A DNA stretch of 64,000 nt, taken from Stenotrophomonas maltophilia (GTDB taxonomy: Bacteria; Pseudomonadota; Gammaproteobacteria; Xanthomonadales; Xanthomonadaceae). A program made the translations under genes and the position numbers. Shown here in pieces: positions 54,441 through 62,772 of this stretch. The notes below the pieces were generated by a model. That model ran no database searches and was not told the DNA's origin. It saw only the letters and a program-made list of their open reading frames with translations. Positions within the stretch are counted from its first letter, which is position 1. Every line of letters starts with the position of its first letter. The stretch covers positions 186,001-250,000 of the forward strand of contig FOZF01000002.1 in the NCBI GenBank assembly GCA_900113425.1. The letters are read 5' to 3'.

Positions 54441-55439
54441 TCAGTGCGTCCGCTGCACCGCATAGCGGGCCAGTCCACGCAGCGCGGCGACGGCATCATT
54501 GTCGCCCAGCCCGTCGAGGGCACGCTCAGCGCGCTCGGCGTATTCCTCGGCCCGGCGACGACTGTAGTCCAGGCTGCCGGTGGCGCGGATCGCGGCCAGC
54601 ACTTCCGGCATTGCCGACGCATCGCCTTCCTGCACGATGGTGCGCAGGCGCTCGCGGGTGACGTCGTCGGAGTGGGCCATGGCATGGATCAGCGGCAGCG
54701 TTGCCTTGCCCTCGGCGAGGTCATCGCCCAGATTCTTGCCCAGCTCCTCGGCGTTGGCCGAGTAATCCAGCACGTCGTCAGCGATCTGGAAGGCGTAGCC
54801 CAGATGCATGCCGTAGTCGTACAGCGCCTGCTGGGTAGCTTCGTCCACGCCGCTGGCCAGCGCGCCCAGGCGGGTGCCGGCAGCGAACAGCACGGCGGTC
54901 TTGCGCTCGATCACGCGCAGATAGGCCGCTTCGTCGGTATCCGGGTTATGCACGTGCAGCAGCTGCAGCACTTCGCCTTCGGCGATGCGATTGGTGGTGT
55001 CGGCCAGGATCCGCATCACCGGCATGCGGTCCAGCTCGACCATCAGCTGGAAACTGCGCGAGTACAGGAAGTCGCCAACCAGCACGCTCGGTGCGTTGCC
55101 CCACAGGGCATTGGCGGTGCTGCGGCCGCGCCGCAGGCTGGATTCGTCCACTACGTCATCGTGCAGCAGGGTGGAGGTGTGGATGAACTCGATGATCGCC
55201 GCCAACTGGTGGTGCTCGGGGCCGGCATGGCCGACCGCATGACCGGCCAGCATCACCAGCATCGGCCGCAGGCGCTTGCCGCCGGCGGAAATGATGTGGT
55301 CCGCGATCTGGTTGATCAGCACGACGTCCGAGGACAGGCGGCGCCGGATCAGGGCGTCGACGGCGGCCATGTCGGCCGCGGCAAGCGACTGGATCTGGGG
55401 CAGGCCCAGGGCGGGGCGGGTGTCTTCGGTGATGGTCAT
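54441..55439 (-). CDS. ispB: polyprenyl diphosphate synthase (octaprenyl type)
   Basis: A 332-residue trans-prenyltransferase making the ubiquinone side chain. First Asp-rich motif LLHDDVVDESSLRRGR, second IADDVLDY, and GGKRLRPMLVML near residue 52. Length and motifs fit IspB rather than IspA; ubiquinone-8 would be expected. Stop lies against the 39-bp array. Confidence 0.92.
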   Translation of the reverse strand: MTITEDTRPALGLPQIQSLAAADMAAVDALIRRRLSSDVVLINQIADHIISAGGKRLRPMLVMLAGHAVGHAGPEHHQLAAIIEFIHTSTLLHDDVVDESSLRRGRSTANALWGNAPSVLVGDFLYSRSFQLMVELDRMPVMRILADTTNRIAEGEVLQLLHVHNPDTDEAAYLRVIERKTAVLFAAGTRLGALASGVDEATQQALYDYGMHLGYAFQIADDVLDYSANAEELGKNLGDDLAEGKATLPLIHAMAHSDDVTRERLRTIVQEGDASAMPEVLAAIRATGSLDYSRRRAEEYAERAERALDGLGDNDAVAALRGLARYAVQRTH

Positions 55440-55545
55440 GCGATCAGGCTTTCAGGCTCGTCGATGATTATAGGCGCTGCCCGTGAATTCGGGCGCAAAC
55501 CGGCCTCCCGGCCTGATCGCCCCGGTCGTGCGCGACTGCCCGGCG

Positions 55546-55559
55546 TGAATACGTATGCA
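55546..55559 (+). promoter_or_regulatory. LacI-type operator, site 1
   Basis: TGAATACGTATGCA, palindromic about a central CG (AATACGTATg). It is 96 bases upstream of the GH13 alpha-glucosidase start. Identical sequences occur at 60380 and 62609 (the former in reverse), each at the head of an alpha-glucan gene. CG-centred palindromes of this kind are typical LacI-family operators; the regulator is not in the window. Confidence 0.75.
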
Positions 55560-55654
55560 GGTGGCGCCATCGCCGGGGAGGCACCGCTAAGCTTGCGGGA
55601 CTTGGTTTTCGGCCCGCTTCCGGCGGGTCCCGCATGCCCGGAGGGGGGCTGTCG

Positions 55655-57268
55655 ATGTCGCACTATCCATGGTGGCGCGGAGCCGTCATCTACCAGATCT
55701 ATCCGCGCAGTTTCCTCGACGCCAACGGCGACGGGGTCGGTGACCTGCCAGGGATCATCCAGCGCCTGGACCACATCGCCACGCTGGGTGTAGATGCCAT
55801 CTGGATCTCGCCGTTCTTCAAATCGCCGATGGCCGACTTCGGCTATGACATTGCCGATTACCGCGACGTCGACCCGCTGTTCGGCAGCCTGGAGGACTTC
55901 GACCGCCTGCTGGCCAAGGCCCACGGCCTGGGACTGAAGGTGATGATCGACCAGGTCCTCAGCCATACCTCGATCGAGCACGCGTGGTTCCGCGAGAGCC
56001 GCCAGGACCGCAGCAATCCAAAGGCCGACTGGTACGTCTGGGCCGACCCACGCGAGGACGGCACGCCGCCCAACAACTGGCTGTCGCTGTTCGGCGGCTG
56101 CGCCTGGCAGTGGGAGCCGCGCCGCGAACAGTACTATCTGCACAATTTCCTGGTCGACCAGCCGGACCTGAACTTCCACAACCCGGAGGTGCAGCAGGCG
56201 ACGCTCGACAACGTGCGATTCTGGCTGGACCGTGGCGTGGATGGGTTCCGCCTGGATGCGATCAACTTCTGCTTCCATGACGCGCAGCTGCGCGACAACC
56301 CGGCCAAGCCCGCTGACAAGCGCGTTGGCCGTGGCTTCAGTCCGGACAACCCGTACGCGTACCAGTACCACTACTTCAACAACACGCAGCCGGAGAACCT
56401 GCCGTTCCTGGAGCGGCTGCGCGCGCTGCTCGACCAGTACCCCGGTGCGGTGAGCCTGGGCGAGATCTCCTCGGAGGATTCGCTGGCCACCACCGCCGAG
56501 TACACCCGCGATGGCCGCCTGCACATGGGTTACAGCTTCGAGCTGCTGGTGGACGACTACAGCGCGGCCTACATCCGCGAGACAGTCTCGCGCCTGGAAG
56601 CTGCGATGACTGAAGGCTGGCCGTGCTGGGCGGTATCCAACCACGATGTGGAGCGCGCGGTCAGCCGCTGGGGCGGCCATCCGGCCGATCCGCGCCTGGC
56701 GCGCATGCTGGTGGCGCTGCTGAGTTGCCTGCGCGGCTCGGTCTGCCTGTACCAGGGCGAGGAACTGGGCCTGGCCGAGGCCGAGGTGCCGTTCGAGGCG
56801 CTGCAGGATCCCTACGGCATCACCTTCTGGCCGAACTTCAAGGGCCGCGATGGCTGCCGCACTCCGATGCCGTGGACGGATGCGCCACTGGCCGGTTTTA
56901 CTACCGGCCAACCGTGGTTGCCGATTCCGGCCGGGCACCGGGCAGCGGCCGTCGCGGTGCAGGACGCCGACCCGCAGTCGGTGCTGGCGGCCTTCCGGGC
57001 GTTCCTGGGCTGGCGTCGCCACCAGCCTGTCCTGCAGCATGGCAGCATCCGGTTCCTTGACAGCAGTGAGCCAGTGCTGCTGTTCGAGCGTATGCTTGCA
57101 GATGAAACCCTCCTGCTGGCCTTCAACCTGTCGGGCGAGGCGGTGACCCATCCGCTGCCGGCCGGCCGTTGGCAGCAGGTGGATGTGCCGGGCCCGGATG
57201 CGGGCACGGTGCAGGGTGGCGAACTCCAGCTGCCGCCGCGTGCGGTGTTCTGCGCACGACGCAGCTGA
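55655..57268 (+). CDS. GH13 alpha-glucosidase
   Basis: A 537-residue exo-acting alpha-glucosidase (AglA/GH13_23 type), no signal peptide, so cytoplasmic. Start at 55655 with ggagggggg upstream. Catalytic residues: Asp201 in DGFRLDAIN, Glu270 in LGEISSED, Asp331 in VSNHDVERA; also IYPRSFLDANGDGVGDL and ISPFFKSPMADFGYDI at the N-terminus. Preceded by operator site 1 and followed by a terminator. Degrades maltose and other short alpha-glucosides. Confidence 0.94.
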   Translation: MSHYPWWRGAVIYQIYPRSFLDANGDGVGDLPGIIQRLDHIATLGVDAIWISPFFKSPMADFGYDIADYRDVDPLFGSLEDFDRLLAKAHGLGLKVMIDQVLSHTSIEHAWFRESRQDRSNPKADWYVWADPREDGTPPNNWLSLFGGCAWQWEPRREQYYLHNFLVDQPDLNFHNPEVQQATLDNVRFWLDRGVDGFRLDAINFCFHDAQLRDNPAKPADKRVGRGFSPDNPYAYQYHYFNNTQPENLPFLERLRALLDQYPGAVSLGEISSEDSLATTAEYTRDGRLHMGYSFELLVDDYSAAYIRETVSRLEAAMTEGWPCWAVSNHDVERAVSRWGGHPADPRLARMLVALLSCLRGSVCLYQGEELGLAEAEVPFEALQDPYGITFWPNFKGRDGCRTPMPWTDAPLAGFTTGQPWLPIPAGHRAAAVAVQDADPQSVLAAFRAFLGWRRHQPVLQHGSIRFLDSSEPVLLFERMLADETLLLAFNLSGEAVTHPLPAGRWQQVDVPGPDAGTVQGGELQLPPRAVFCARRS

Positions 57269-57295
57269 TCGATTTCTCCGGTGGCGGTACTTGCG

Positions 57296-57329
57296 GGGAC
57301 GGGGCCGAAGCGCCCCGTCCCTTTTTTAT
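57296..57329 (+). terminator. intrinsic terminator of the GH13 gene
   Basis: gggacggggc-cgaagc-gccccgtccc then six T, 27 bases after the stop. Confidence 0.92.
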
Positions 57330-57365
57330 GGGCGGTGCCGTGGCTGGCGGGTCGCGCCCAAAAGA

Positions 57366-57393
57366 AAACCCGCTGCAGATGCGCAGCGGGTTT
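57366..57393. terminator. bidirectional hairpin
   Basis: aaacccgctgc / gcagcgggttt, perfect 11-bp stem flanked by A and T stretches; can end the minus-strand TonB receptor transcript. Confidence 0.75.
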
Positions 57394-57417
57394 CCGGTCA
57401 TGCCTGCGGTCCTCGCC

Positions 57418-57470
57418 GCCGGGCATGGCCCGGCGCTACCGATGGGGGCCGGGCATGGCCCGGCGCTACC
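57418..57470 (-). repeat. pair of GTAG-type elements
   Basis: Two identical gccgggcatggcccggcgctacc copies (57418-57440 and 57448-57470) at a 30-base period, both inverted, just before the receptor stop. Confidence 0.88.
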
Positions 57471-57498
57471 GATGGAGCGGTTGCCGACCCGGTGAGGG

Positions 57499-60255
57499 TC
57501 AGAACTTGTAGTTCACGCCCAGCACGTAGGTGCGGCCCCACTCGATGTATTCCAGCGGGCGATCCTTGGTGCCGGCGTAGGTGCGGTACGGCTCGTTGGT
57601 CAGGTTGCTTCCCTGCAGCAGCAGGGTCAGCCCGCGCAGGGCGCTGCTGTCGCTGAAGGTGTAGCTGATCTGCGCATCGGTCACGTTCTCGCCCACGACA
57701 TAACGCAGGGTGCGGTTGCCGTTGAAGTTGCCGATCTCACCGATGAAGTCCGAACGACGGCGCTGGCTCACGCGGGCCTCGAAACCATTGCGCTCGAAGT
57801 ACGCGGTGAAGTTGTACACGCGCTTGGACAGGCCCGGCAGGCTGATCGGATCGGTACCCACGCTGGAGGCGCTTTCCGGGTCGAGGATCTTGATGTCGCT
57901 GTCGTTGAACGTGGCACTGGCCTGCACGCCGAAGCCGCGCAGGCTGTCGGTGAGCATCTCCAGCGGGAACGACCCGGTCAGCTCGAGGCCGCGCAGGGTG
58001 CCGCCCTCACCGTTCACCGGCGTGGAGAAGGTGCCGGTCGGCAGCACGGGCACCACCATGCCCGGCGGCGGCACGTAGTTGCCGAGCAGCCCGCTGAAGT
58101 CGTAGTTGTCCACCGACTGCGTGTAGACGTAGCTCTTCAGGTCCTTGTAGAAGATCGCCGCAGCGACGTAGGCCTTCTCACCGAAGTACTTCTCGTAGGA
58201 CAGATCCAGCGCGGTGGCGCGCCACGGGTCCAGCCGCGGATTGCCGCCGCTGCCGCCGGGGCGGCCGGTGGACGTATCCACGCCGAACTCCAGGCCGGCG
58301 CGCATCTGGTCCACGCGCGGGCGCGCGACCTGCTTGGCTGCCGCGAAGCGCAGGGTCTGTTCGTGCGGGAACATGAAGGCCAGATTCAGGCTCGGCAGCC
58401 AGTCGTTGTACTTGCGGCCGTCGGAGTAGGGCTGCACGTTGCTGCCGGCTGGCTGCGACGCGTCCCAGTAGCGGGAGTCCGAACTCTGATCGGTGCGCTG
58501 CATCTGCACGCCGATGTTGCCGCGCACGCCGACCACGCCGATGTCGGTGTTGATGTTCAGGCGCGCCCAGGCGGTGGTGATCTTCTCCTGCACCGTCCAC
58601 GACTTGGGAATCAGGTAGTCCAGGTTGTCGACCGGATCGAAGGTCATGTAGCGGGCGACCGCGGCCGGCACGTTCCAGGCCGGGATGGTACCGAGGCCGG
58701 CAAAGCCCAGGTTCACCGGGTCGTACTGCAGGTCCGCCGCGATGTTGGCATCGCCCTGGGCACCCAGCAGGATGTTGCCCTCGGACTGGGTCTTGACCTT
58801 GCGGCGATCGGCATAGTTCACGCCGATGTCCAGATCCGGTGCCCACGACGCCATCGCGTCGGGCAGGGCGATGGTCGCCGCCAGCTTGCCCCCCTTCAGG
58901 CGATCTTCCACCTTCGGCACCTTGCCGTAGCCGGACCCATAGATGGTGTTGGTCAGGAACAGGGCATCGGGATTGGAGTAGTTCAGGCCCGGGCTGATCT
59001 GCGAGAAGCCGTTCTGGCGGATCTGCACGCCGACCGTATCCAGCTGCGGCATGGGCGTGAGCTGCAGATTGTTCTCCAGGTTCAGCTCGTCACGCGTGGC
59101 CTTGGAGTAGTTCAGGTCGGCGACCAGCTTGACGCTGCCGAAGTTGAATTCGTTGTTCCAGCCGAACGCGTCGATCTTGTCCTTGCGCTTGTTGTACATG
59201 CCGCGCACCAGCGGGTACACGCCGCTGGCGGTACCGCCGGTGAAGGTGCCATCGGCGTTGATCTGCGGATTGCTGATCAGCAGGCCCGGCAGGTAATTGC
59301 CGTTGTAGTTGCTGAGGTTCAGTTCGAACTGGTTGGCGGTGTCGATCTGCTCGGCTTCGGTGTGGAACGCATCGAAGGTGCTGGTCCAGCTGTTGTTGGG
59401 CCGGAACTGGATCGTGGCCATCACGCCGTCGCGCTTGTTGTTGCCGGTACGGCGCAGGGCCTTGATGCCGTCGGAGAAATAGGTGCCTGCGGCAACACCG
59501 GGACGTTGCCCGTCGGTGGTGTGCTGGGTGGTCCACGGCTCGTACAGGCCGACCTGGTTCTCCTGGATCGGGTTGTCGCTGTGCGCGTAGCCGATGGCGA
59601 TGCCCAGGGTCTTGTCGAAGAACTGATCGATGTAGCTGGCGCTGAAGCGGTTGCCGAACTCATCGACGTTGGCCGCATCGCCGAGCGAGCTCTTCTGCAG
59701 GCGGCCGCTGACGGCGATCACCCGGTCGGGGAAGCTGAGCGGACGGGCGGTCTGCATGTCGATGGTGCCCGACAGACCCTGGCCGACCAGTGCCGCATCG
59801 GGCGTCTTGTACACCGTCACGCCGTTGACCAGCTCGGACGGGTACTGGTCGAACTCGACGCCACGGTTGTCGCCTGTGCTGACGACCTCACGGCCGTTGA
59901 GCAGGGTGGTGGCGAAGTCCGGGGACAGGCCGCGCACGCTGATCACCTGTGCACGGCCGGCCACGCGCTGCGCGGCCAGGCCGGGCAGGCGCGAGATCGA
60001 TTCGGCAATGCTGACGTCGGGCAGCTTGCCGATGTCCTCGGCGGAGATCGCTTCCACCACCGAGGTGGCGTCCTGCTTGATCGCGATCGCGTTCTCGATG
60101 CCGCGGCGGATACCGGTGACCTGCACCGTATCCAGGTTGGTGGCGGCGGTGCCGGCGGGCGTAGTGGTGCTCTGCGTGGTCTGTGCCGCCGCCAGTGACG
60201 GCGCCAGGACAACGGCCAGCGCGATGCTCAGCGCGCTGCGCTTGTGGTTCAACAT
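57499..60255 (-). CDS. TonB-dependent receptor, oligosaccharide uptake type
   Basis: A 918-residue outer-membrane receptor. Start ATG 60255 has the strong site gggagggg; signal peptide MLNHKRSALSIALAVVLAPS with cleavage near AAAQ. Plug: TVQVTGIRRGIENAIAIKQD, VVEAISAEDIGKLPDVSIAE, ISRLPGLAAQRVAGRAQVIS, which is the signature of xanthomonad carbohydrate (CUT) receptors, and a final strand YVLGVNYKF. Flanked by GH13, GH97 and six-hairpin glycosidase genes, and preceded by operator site 2, so malto-oligosaccharides are the likely ligand. Confidence 0.93.
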   Translation of the reverse strand: MLNHKRSALSIALAVVLAPSLAAAQTTQSTTTPAGTAATNLDTVQVTGIRRGIENAIAIKQDATSVVEAISAEDIGKLPDVSIAESISRLPGLAAQRVAGRAQVISVRGLSPDFATTLLNGREVVSTGDNRGVEFDQYPSELVNGVTVYKTPDAALVGQGLSGTIDMQTARPLSFPDRVIAVSGRLQKSSLGDAANVDEFGNRFSASYIDQFFDKTLGIAIGYAHSDNPIQENQVGLYEPWTTQHTTDGQRPGVAAGTYFSDGIKALRRTGNNKRDGVMATIQFRPNNSWTSTFDAFHTEAEQIDTANQFELNLSNYNGNYLPGLLISNPQINADGTFTGGTASGVYPLVRGMYNKRKDKIDAFGWNNEFNFGSVKLVADLNYSKATRDELNLENNLQLTPMPQLDTVGVQIRQNGFSQISPGLNYSNPDALFLTNTIYGSGYGKVPKVEDRLKGGKLAATIALPDAMASWAPDLDIGVNYADRRKVKTQSEGNILLGAQGDANIAADLQYDPVNLGFAGLGTIPAWNVPAAVARYMTFDPVDNLDYLIPKSWTVQEKITTAWARLNINTDIGVVGVRGNIGVQMQRTDQSSDSRYWDASQPAGSNVQPYSDGRKYNDWLPSLNLAFMFPHEQTLRFAAAKQVARPRVDQMRAGLEFGVDTSTGRPGGSGGNPRLDPWRATALDLSYEKYFGEKAYVAAAIFYKDLKSYVYTQSVDNYDFSGLLGNYVPPPGMVVPVLPTGTFSTPVNGEGGTLRGLELTGSFPLEMLTDSLRGFGVQASATFNDSDIKILDPESASSVGTDPISLPGLSKRVYNFTAYFERNGFEARVSQRRRSDFIGEIGNFNGNRTLRYVVGENVTDAQISYTFSDSSALRGLTLLLQGSNLTNEPYRTYAGTKDRPLEYIEWGRTYVLGVNYKF

Positions 60256-60379
60256 TTTCCCCTCCCAGGCAATGTTGTTGTTCATTTCGAGGTCGTTCCG
60301 GCAAGGCCGTGAACGTGCGACGCGGTGGCCGCTGTCGTCGCCGCTATGGTAGGCAGCGGGTTCTCCGCGGGAATCACCC

Positions 60380-60393
60380 TGCATACGTATTCA
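60380..60393 (-). promoter_or_regulatory. LacI-type operator, site 2
   Basis: TGCATACGTATTCA on the plus strand, i.e. TGAATACGTATGCA on the minus strand, 125 bases upstream of the receptor start. Exact match to sites 1 and 3. Confidence 0.75.
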
Positions 60394-60435
60394 ATGATGT
60401 TTGCGGGGTTGTAATCGCTTTCAGATCCCCGCCAC

Positions 60436-60458
60436 GGTGGCGCCGGGCCGCGCCCGGC
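60436..60458 (+). repeat. GTAG-type element, diverged
   Basis: ggtggcgccgggccgcgcccggc, between operator site 2 and the GH97 stop; one arm change (gcgc for atgc in the loop). Confidence 0.7.
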
Positions 60459-60480
60459 GAACGTCACGCGGGGGCATTCA

Positions 60481-62535
60481 TCACTCCAATGGCGTGAACC
60501 GGATGGCCTGCCCGCCGCCCGGCGCCAGCACCAGCGTCAGTGCATCCGCGCTGGTCACTTCACGGGTCTGCCGCTTGAACGCGAACGGATTGCTGCGGTA
60601 GTCCGCACCGTCGCCGTCGCGATAGATTTCCGCGCGGTAGCGCACGCCCGGCTCCAGGAAGCCCAGCGACACCGGCAGCACGCGGCCATGCTCGTCGGTA
60701 ATGCTGCCCAGGAACCAGTCACGGCTGTTGCGGTCGCGGCGTACGATCGTCACGTAGTCGCCCACTTCACCGTCGAGCACGCGGCTCTGCTCCCAGTCCA
60801 CCGCCACGTCTTCGATGAAGCGGAACGCCTCCCGATGCTGCAGGTAGTGTTCGGGCAGATCGGCGGCCATCTGGATCGGGCTGTACAGCACCACGTACAG
60901 CGCCAGCTGGCGGGCCAGGGTACTGGGGATGGCCTGGCCGTGGCGGCCCTTCAGGCTGAGGATGCCGGGGGTGTAATCCATGGGTCCGGCCAGCATCCGG
61001 GTGAACACCAGATTGACCTCGTGTTCGGGCGGGTTCGGCGGCTGGCCCCAGGCGTTGTACTCCATGCCGCGCGCGCCTTCGCGGGAGATCCAGTTGGGAT
61101 AGGTGCGGCGCAGGCCGGTGTCCTTGATCGGCTCGTGCGGATTCACCGACAGGTGCCGGCGCGCAGCTTCCTGCACCACGTGCAGGTGGTGGCGGGCCAT
61201 GAACTGGCCGTCGTGCCACTCCCGCCACAGCGGGCCGCCCGACGGGTTGCGACGGTCGACCTGGCCGTCGTCGCAGACGTAGCCGGTCTTGAACTGGTCC
61301 ACGCCCAGCCGCGCATACAGGTCCAGCGCGGCGTCGAGCTGCGCCTCATAGTGTTCGATGGCGCAGCCGGTCTCGTGATGGCCGACCAGATGCACGCCCT
61401 TCTTCAGCCCATAGGCGGACAGCGCTTCGATGTCGAAGTCGGACGTCGCGCGGGTGAAGTCGAAGTCGTAGCCATTGCCGACCCAGTTACCGTCCCAGCC
61501 CGGATTCCAGCCCTCCACGAGGACGCCACGGAAGCCGTGCGCGGCGGCGAAATCGATCACCTTCCTGGTCTTGGCGGTGGTCGCTGCATGCTTCGGTCCG
61601 GTCGCCCAGCTTTCGTTGTCCAGGTGCATCGACCACCACACGCCCAGGTACTTGGCCGGCTTCACCCAGCTCACGTCGCCCAGTGCATTGGGCTCGTTGA
61701 GATTGAGGATCAGGTCGGACTCGACCAGGCCGCCGGCGCGGTCGGCGATCTGCAGCGTGCGCCAGGGCGTGACGAAGGGCAGGGCACGGCGCACCTTCCA
61801 TCCTTCGGCCGAAGGCGAGAGCTGCGCGCGCAGGCGCTGGCCGTCGGTGCGGCGCAGCCACATGCCGGCGTAGTCGACCAGCGCAGCCTCATGGATCGCA
61901 ACGTGCAGGCCATCGCGGCTGCGCAGCGTCATCGGCGTGTGCACCAGCGGGACCTCGCGCAGCGGCGTGCGCTGGTAGAGATACTCGTAGTGGATCGGTT
62001 CGCCGGCGGGGATCCACCACGCTGTGGAGTCTGCCGCGATGGCGAATTCGGTCAGCTCGTCGTCGATGATCGCTTCGCGCAGGTTCGGCTGCTCGGGAAA
62101 TGCGTAGCGGAAGCCAAGACCCTCGTCGTAGACGCGGAACACGACGTCCAGCCGGCGTCGGCTGCCGGTGCTCTCGGCCAGTTGTACGGTCAGCTCGTTG
62201 AAGTGGTTGCGGGTGAGGCGGCGCTCCCCCCACGGCTGCTCCCACGTCTCATCGACGCTGCGTCGCTGCTGCCCGAGCAGGACGAAATCCCGGTCCAGGC
62301 GGCCATCGCGCAGTTCGAAGCCAAGCCTGGAATCCTCCACTACGGCTTCACCGAAGCGCTCCACCCGGTAGCGGGCGGTGCCACCGTCCAGCACCAGGCT
62401 GACCTTGAGCACGCCGCCGGGCGATTGGACGCTGGTGATCTGCGGGGCTGCCTGCGCCAGCGCGGCCAGGCCCAGCAGCGCAACGCCGATGATTCGCGCG
62501 AACACCGCACGTACAACACTCGATGACATCGGCAT
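60481..62535 (-). CDS. GH97 alpha-glucosidase, SusB-like
   Basis: A 684-residue exported glycosidase (signal peptide ending LAQAAP). Start ATG 62535 has gggaggggaa in front; 62529 is an alternative. The frame stays open upstream to 63840 but that part is antisense to the next gene. SusB-like markers: GVLVEGWNPGWDGNW, GVDQFKTGYVCDDGQ, SVNPHEPIKDTGLRRTYPNW, REGARGMEYNAWGQPPNPPE and AGPMDYTPG, with the Glu residues used by the inverting calcium-dependent branch. Periplasmic cleavage of malto-oligosaccharides brought in by the adjacent receptor. Transcribed divergently from the gene at 62773. Confidence 0.93.
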   Translation of the reverse strand: MPMSSSVVRAVFARIIGVALLGLAALAQAAPQITSVQSPGGVLKVSLVLDGGTARYRVERFGEAVVEDSRLGFELRDGRLDRDFVLLGQQRRSVDETWEQPWGERRLTRNHFNELTVQLAESTGSRRRLDVVFRVYDEGLGFRYAFPEQPNLREAIIDDELTEFAIAADSTAWWIPAGEPIHYEYLYQRTPLREVPLVHTPMTLRSRDGLHVAIHEAALVDYAGMWLRRTDGQRLRAQLSPSAEGWKVRRALPFVTPWRTLQIADRAGGLVESDLILNLNEPNALGDVSWVKPAKYLGVWWSMHLDNESWATGPKHAATTAKTRKVIDFAAAHGFRGVLVEGWNPGWDGNWVGNGYDFDFTRATSDFDIEALSAYGLKKGVHLVGHHETGCAIEHYEAQLDAALDLYARLGVDQFKTGYVCDDGQVDRRNPSGGPLWREWHDGQFMARHHLHVVQEAARRHLSVNPHEPIKDTGLRRTYPNWISREGARGMEYNAWGQPPNPPEHEVNLVFTRMLAGPMDYTPGILSLKGRHGQAIPSTLARQLALYVVLYSPIQMAADLPEHYLQHREAFRFIEDVAVDWEQSRVLDGEVGDYVTIVRRDRNSRDWFLGSITDEHGRVLPVSLGFLEPGVRYRAEIYRDGDGADYRSNPFAFKRQTREVTSADALTLVLAPGGGQAIRFTPLE

Positions 62536-62608
62536 TTCCCCTCCCAAGGCGCCGTTGGCAGACCCGGACCATAAGCCAGCCCGGCGGGCGTACTGGCGCG
62601 TCGGCGCA

Positions 62609-62622
62609 TGAATACGTATGCA
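62609..62622. promoter_or_regulatory. LacI-type operator, site 3
   Basis: TGAATACGTATGCA in the 237-base divergent gap, 74 bases from the GH97 start and 151 bases from the plus-strand glycosidase start. Could control both. Confidence 0.75.
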
Positions 62623-62772
62623 GCTGGACGCAGGCGACAGCCCCGCGTCTACCATGGGCCCAAGGCACCTTGAGGGAGGCGCCGCGCCCGCGCGCCGGTC
62701 ACGGCTGCGCGGACCTATAAACGGTGCAGAGAGGGAGGGAGGTCGACGGGCGCAAGCCGGTCTGCCGCTTCG

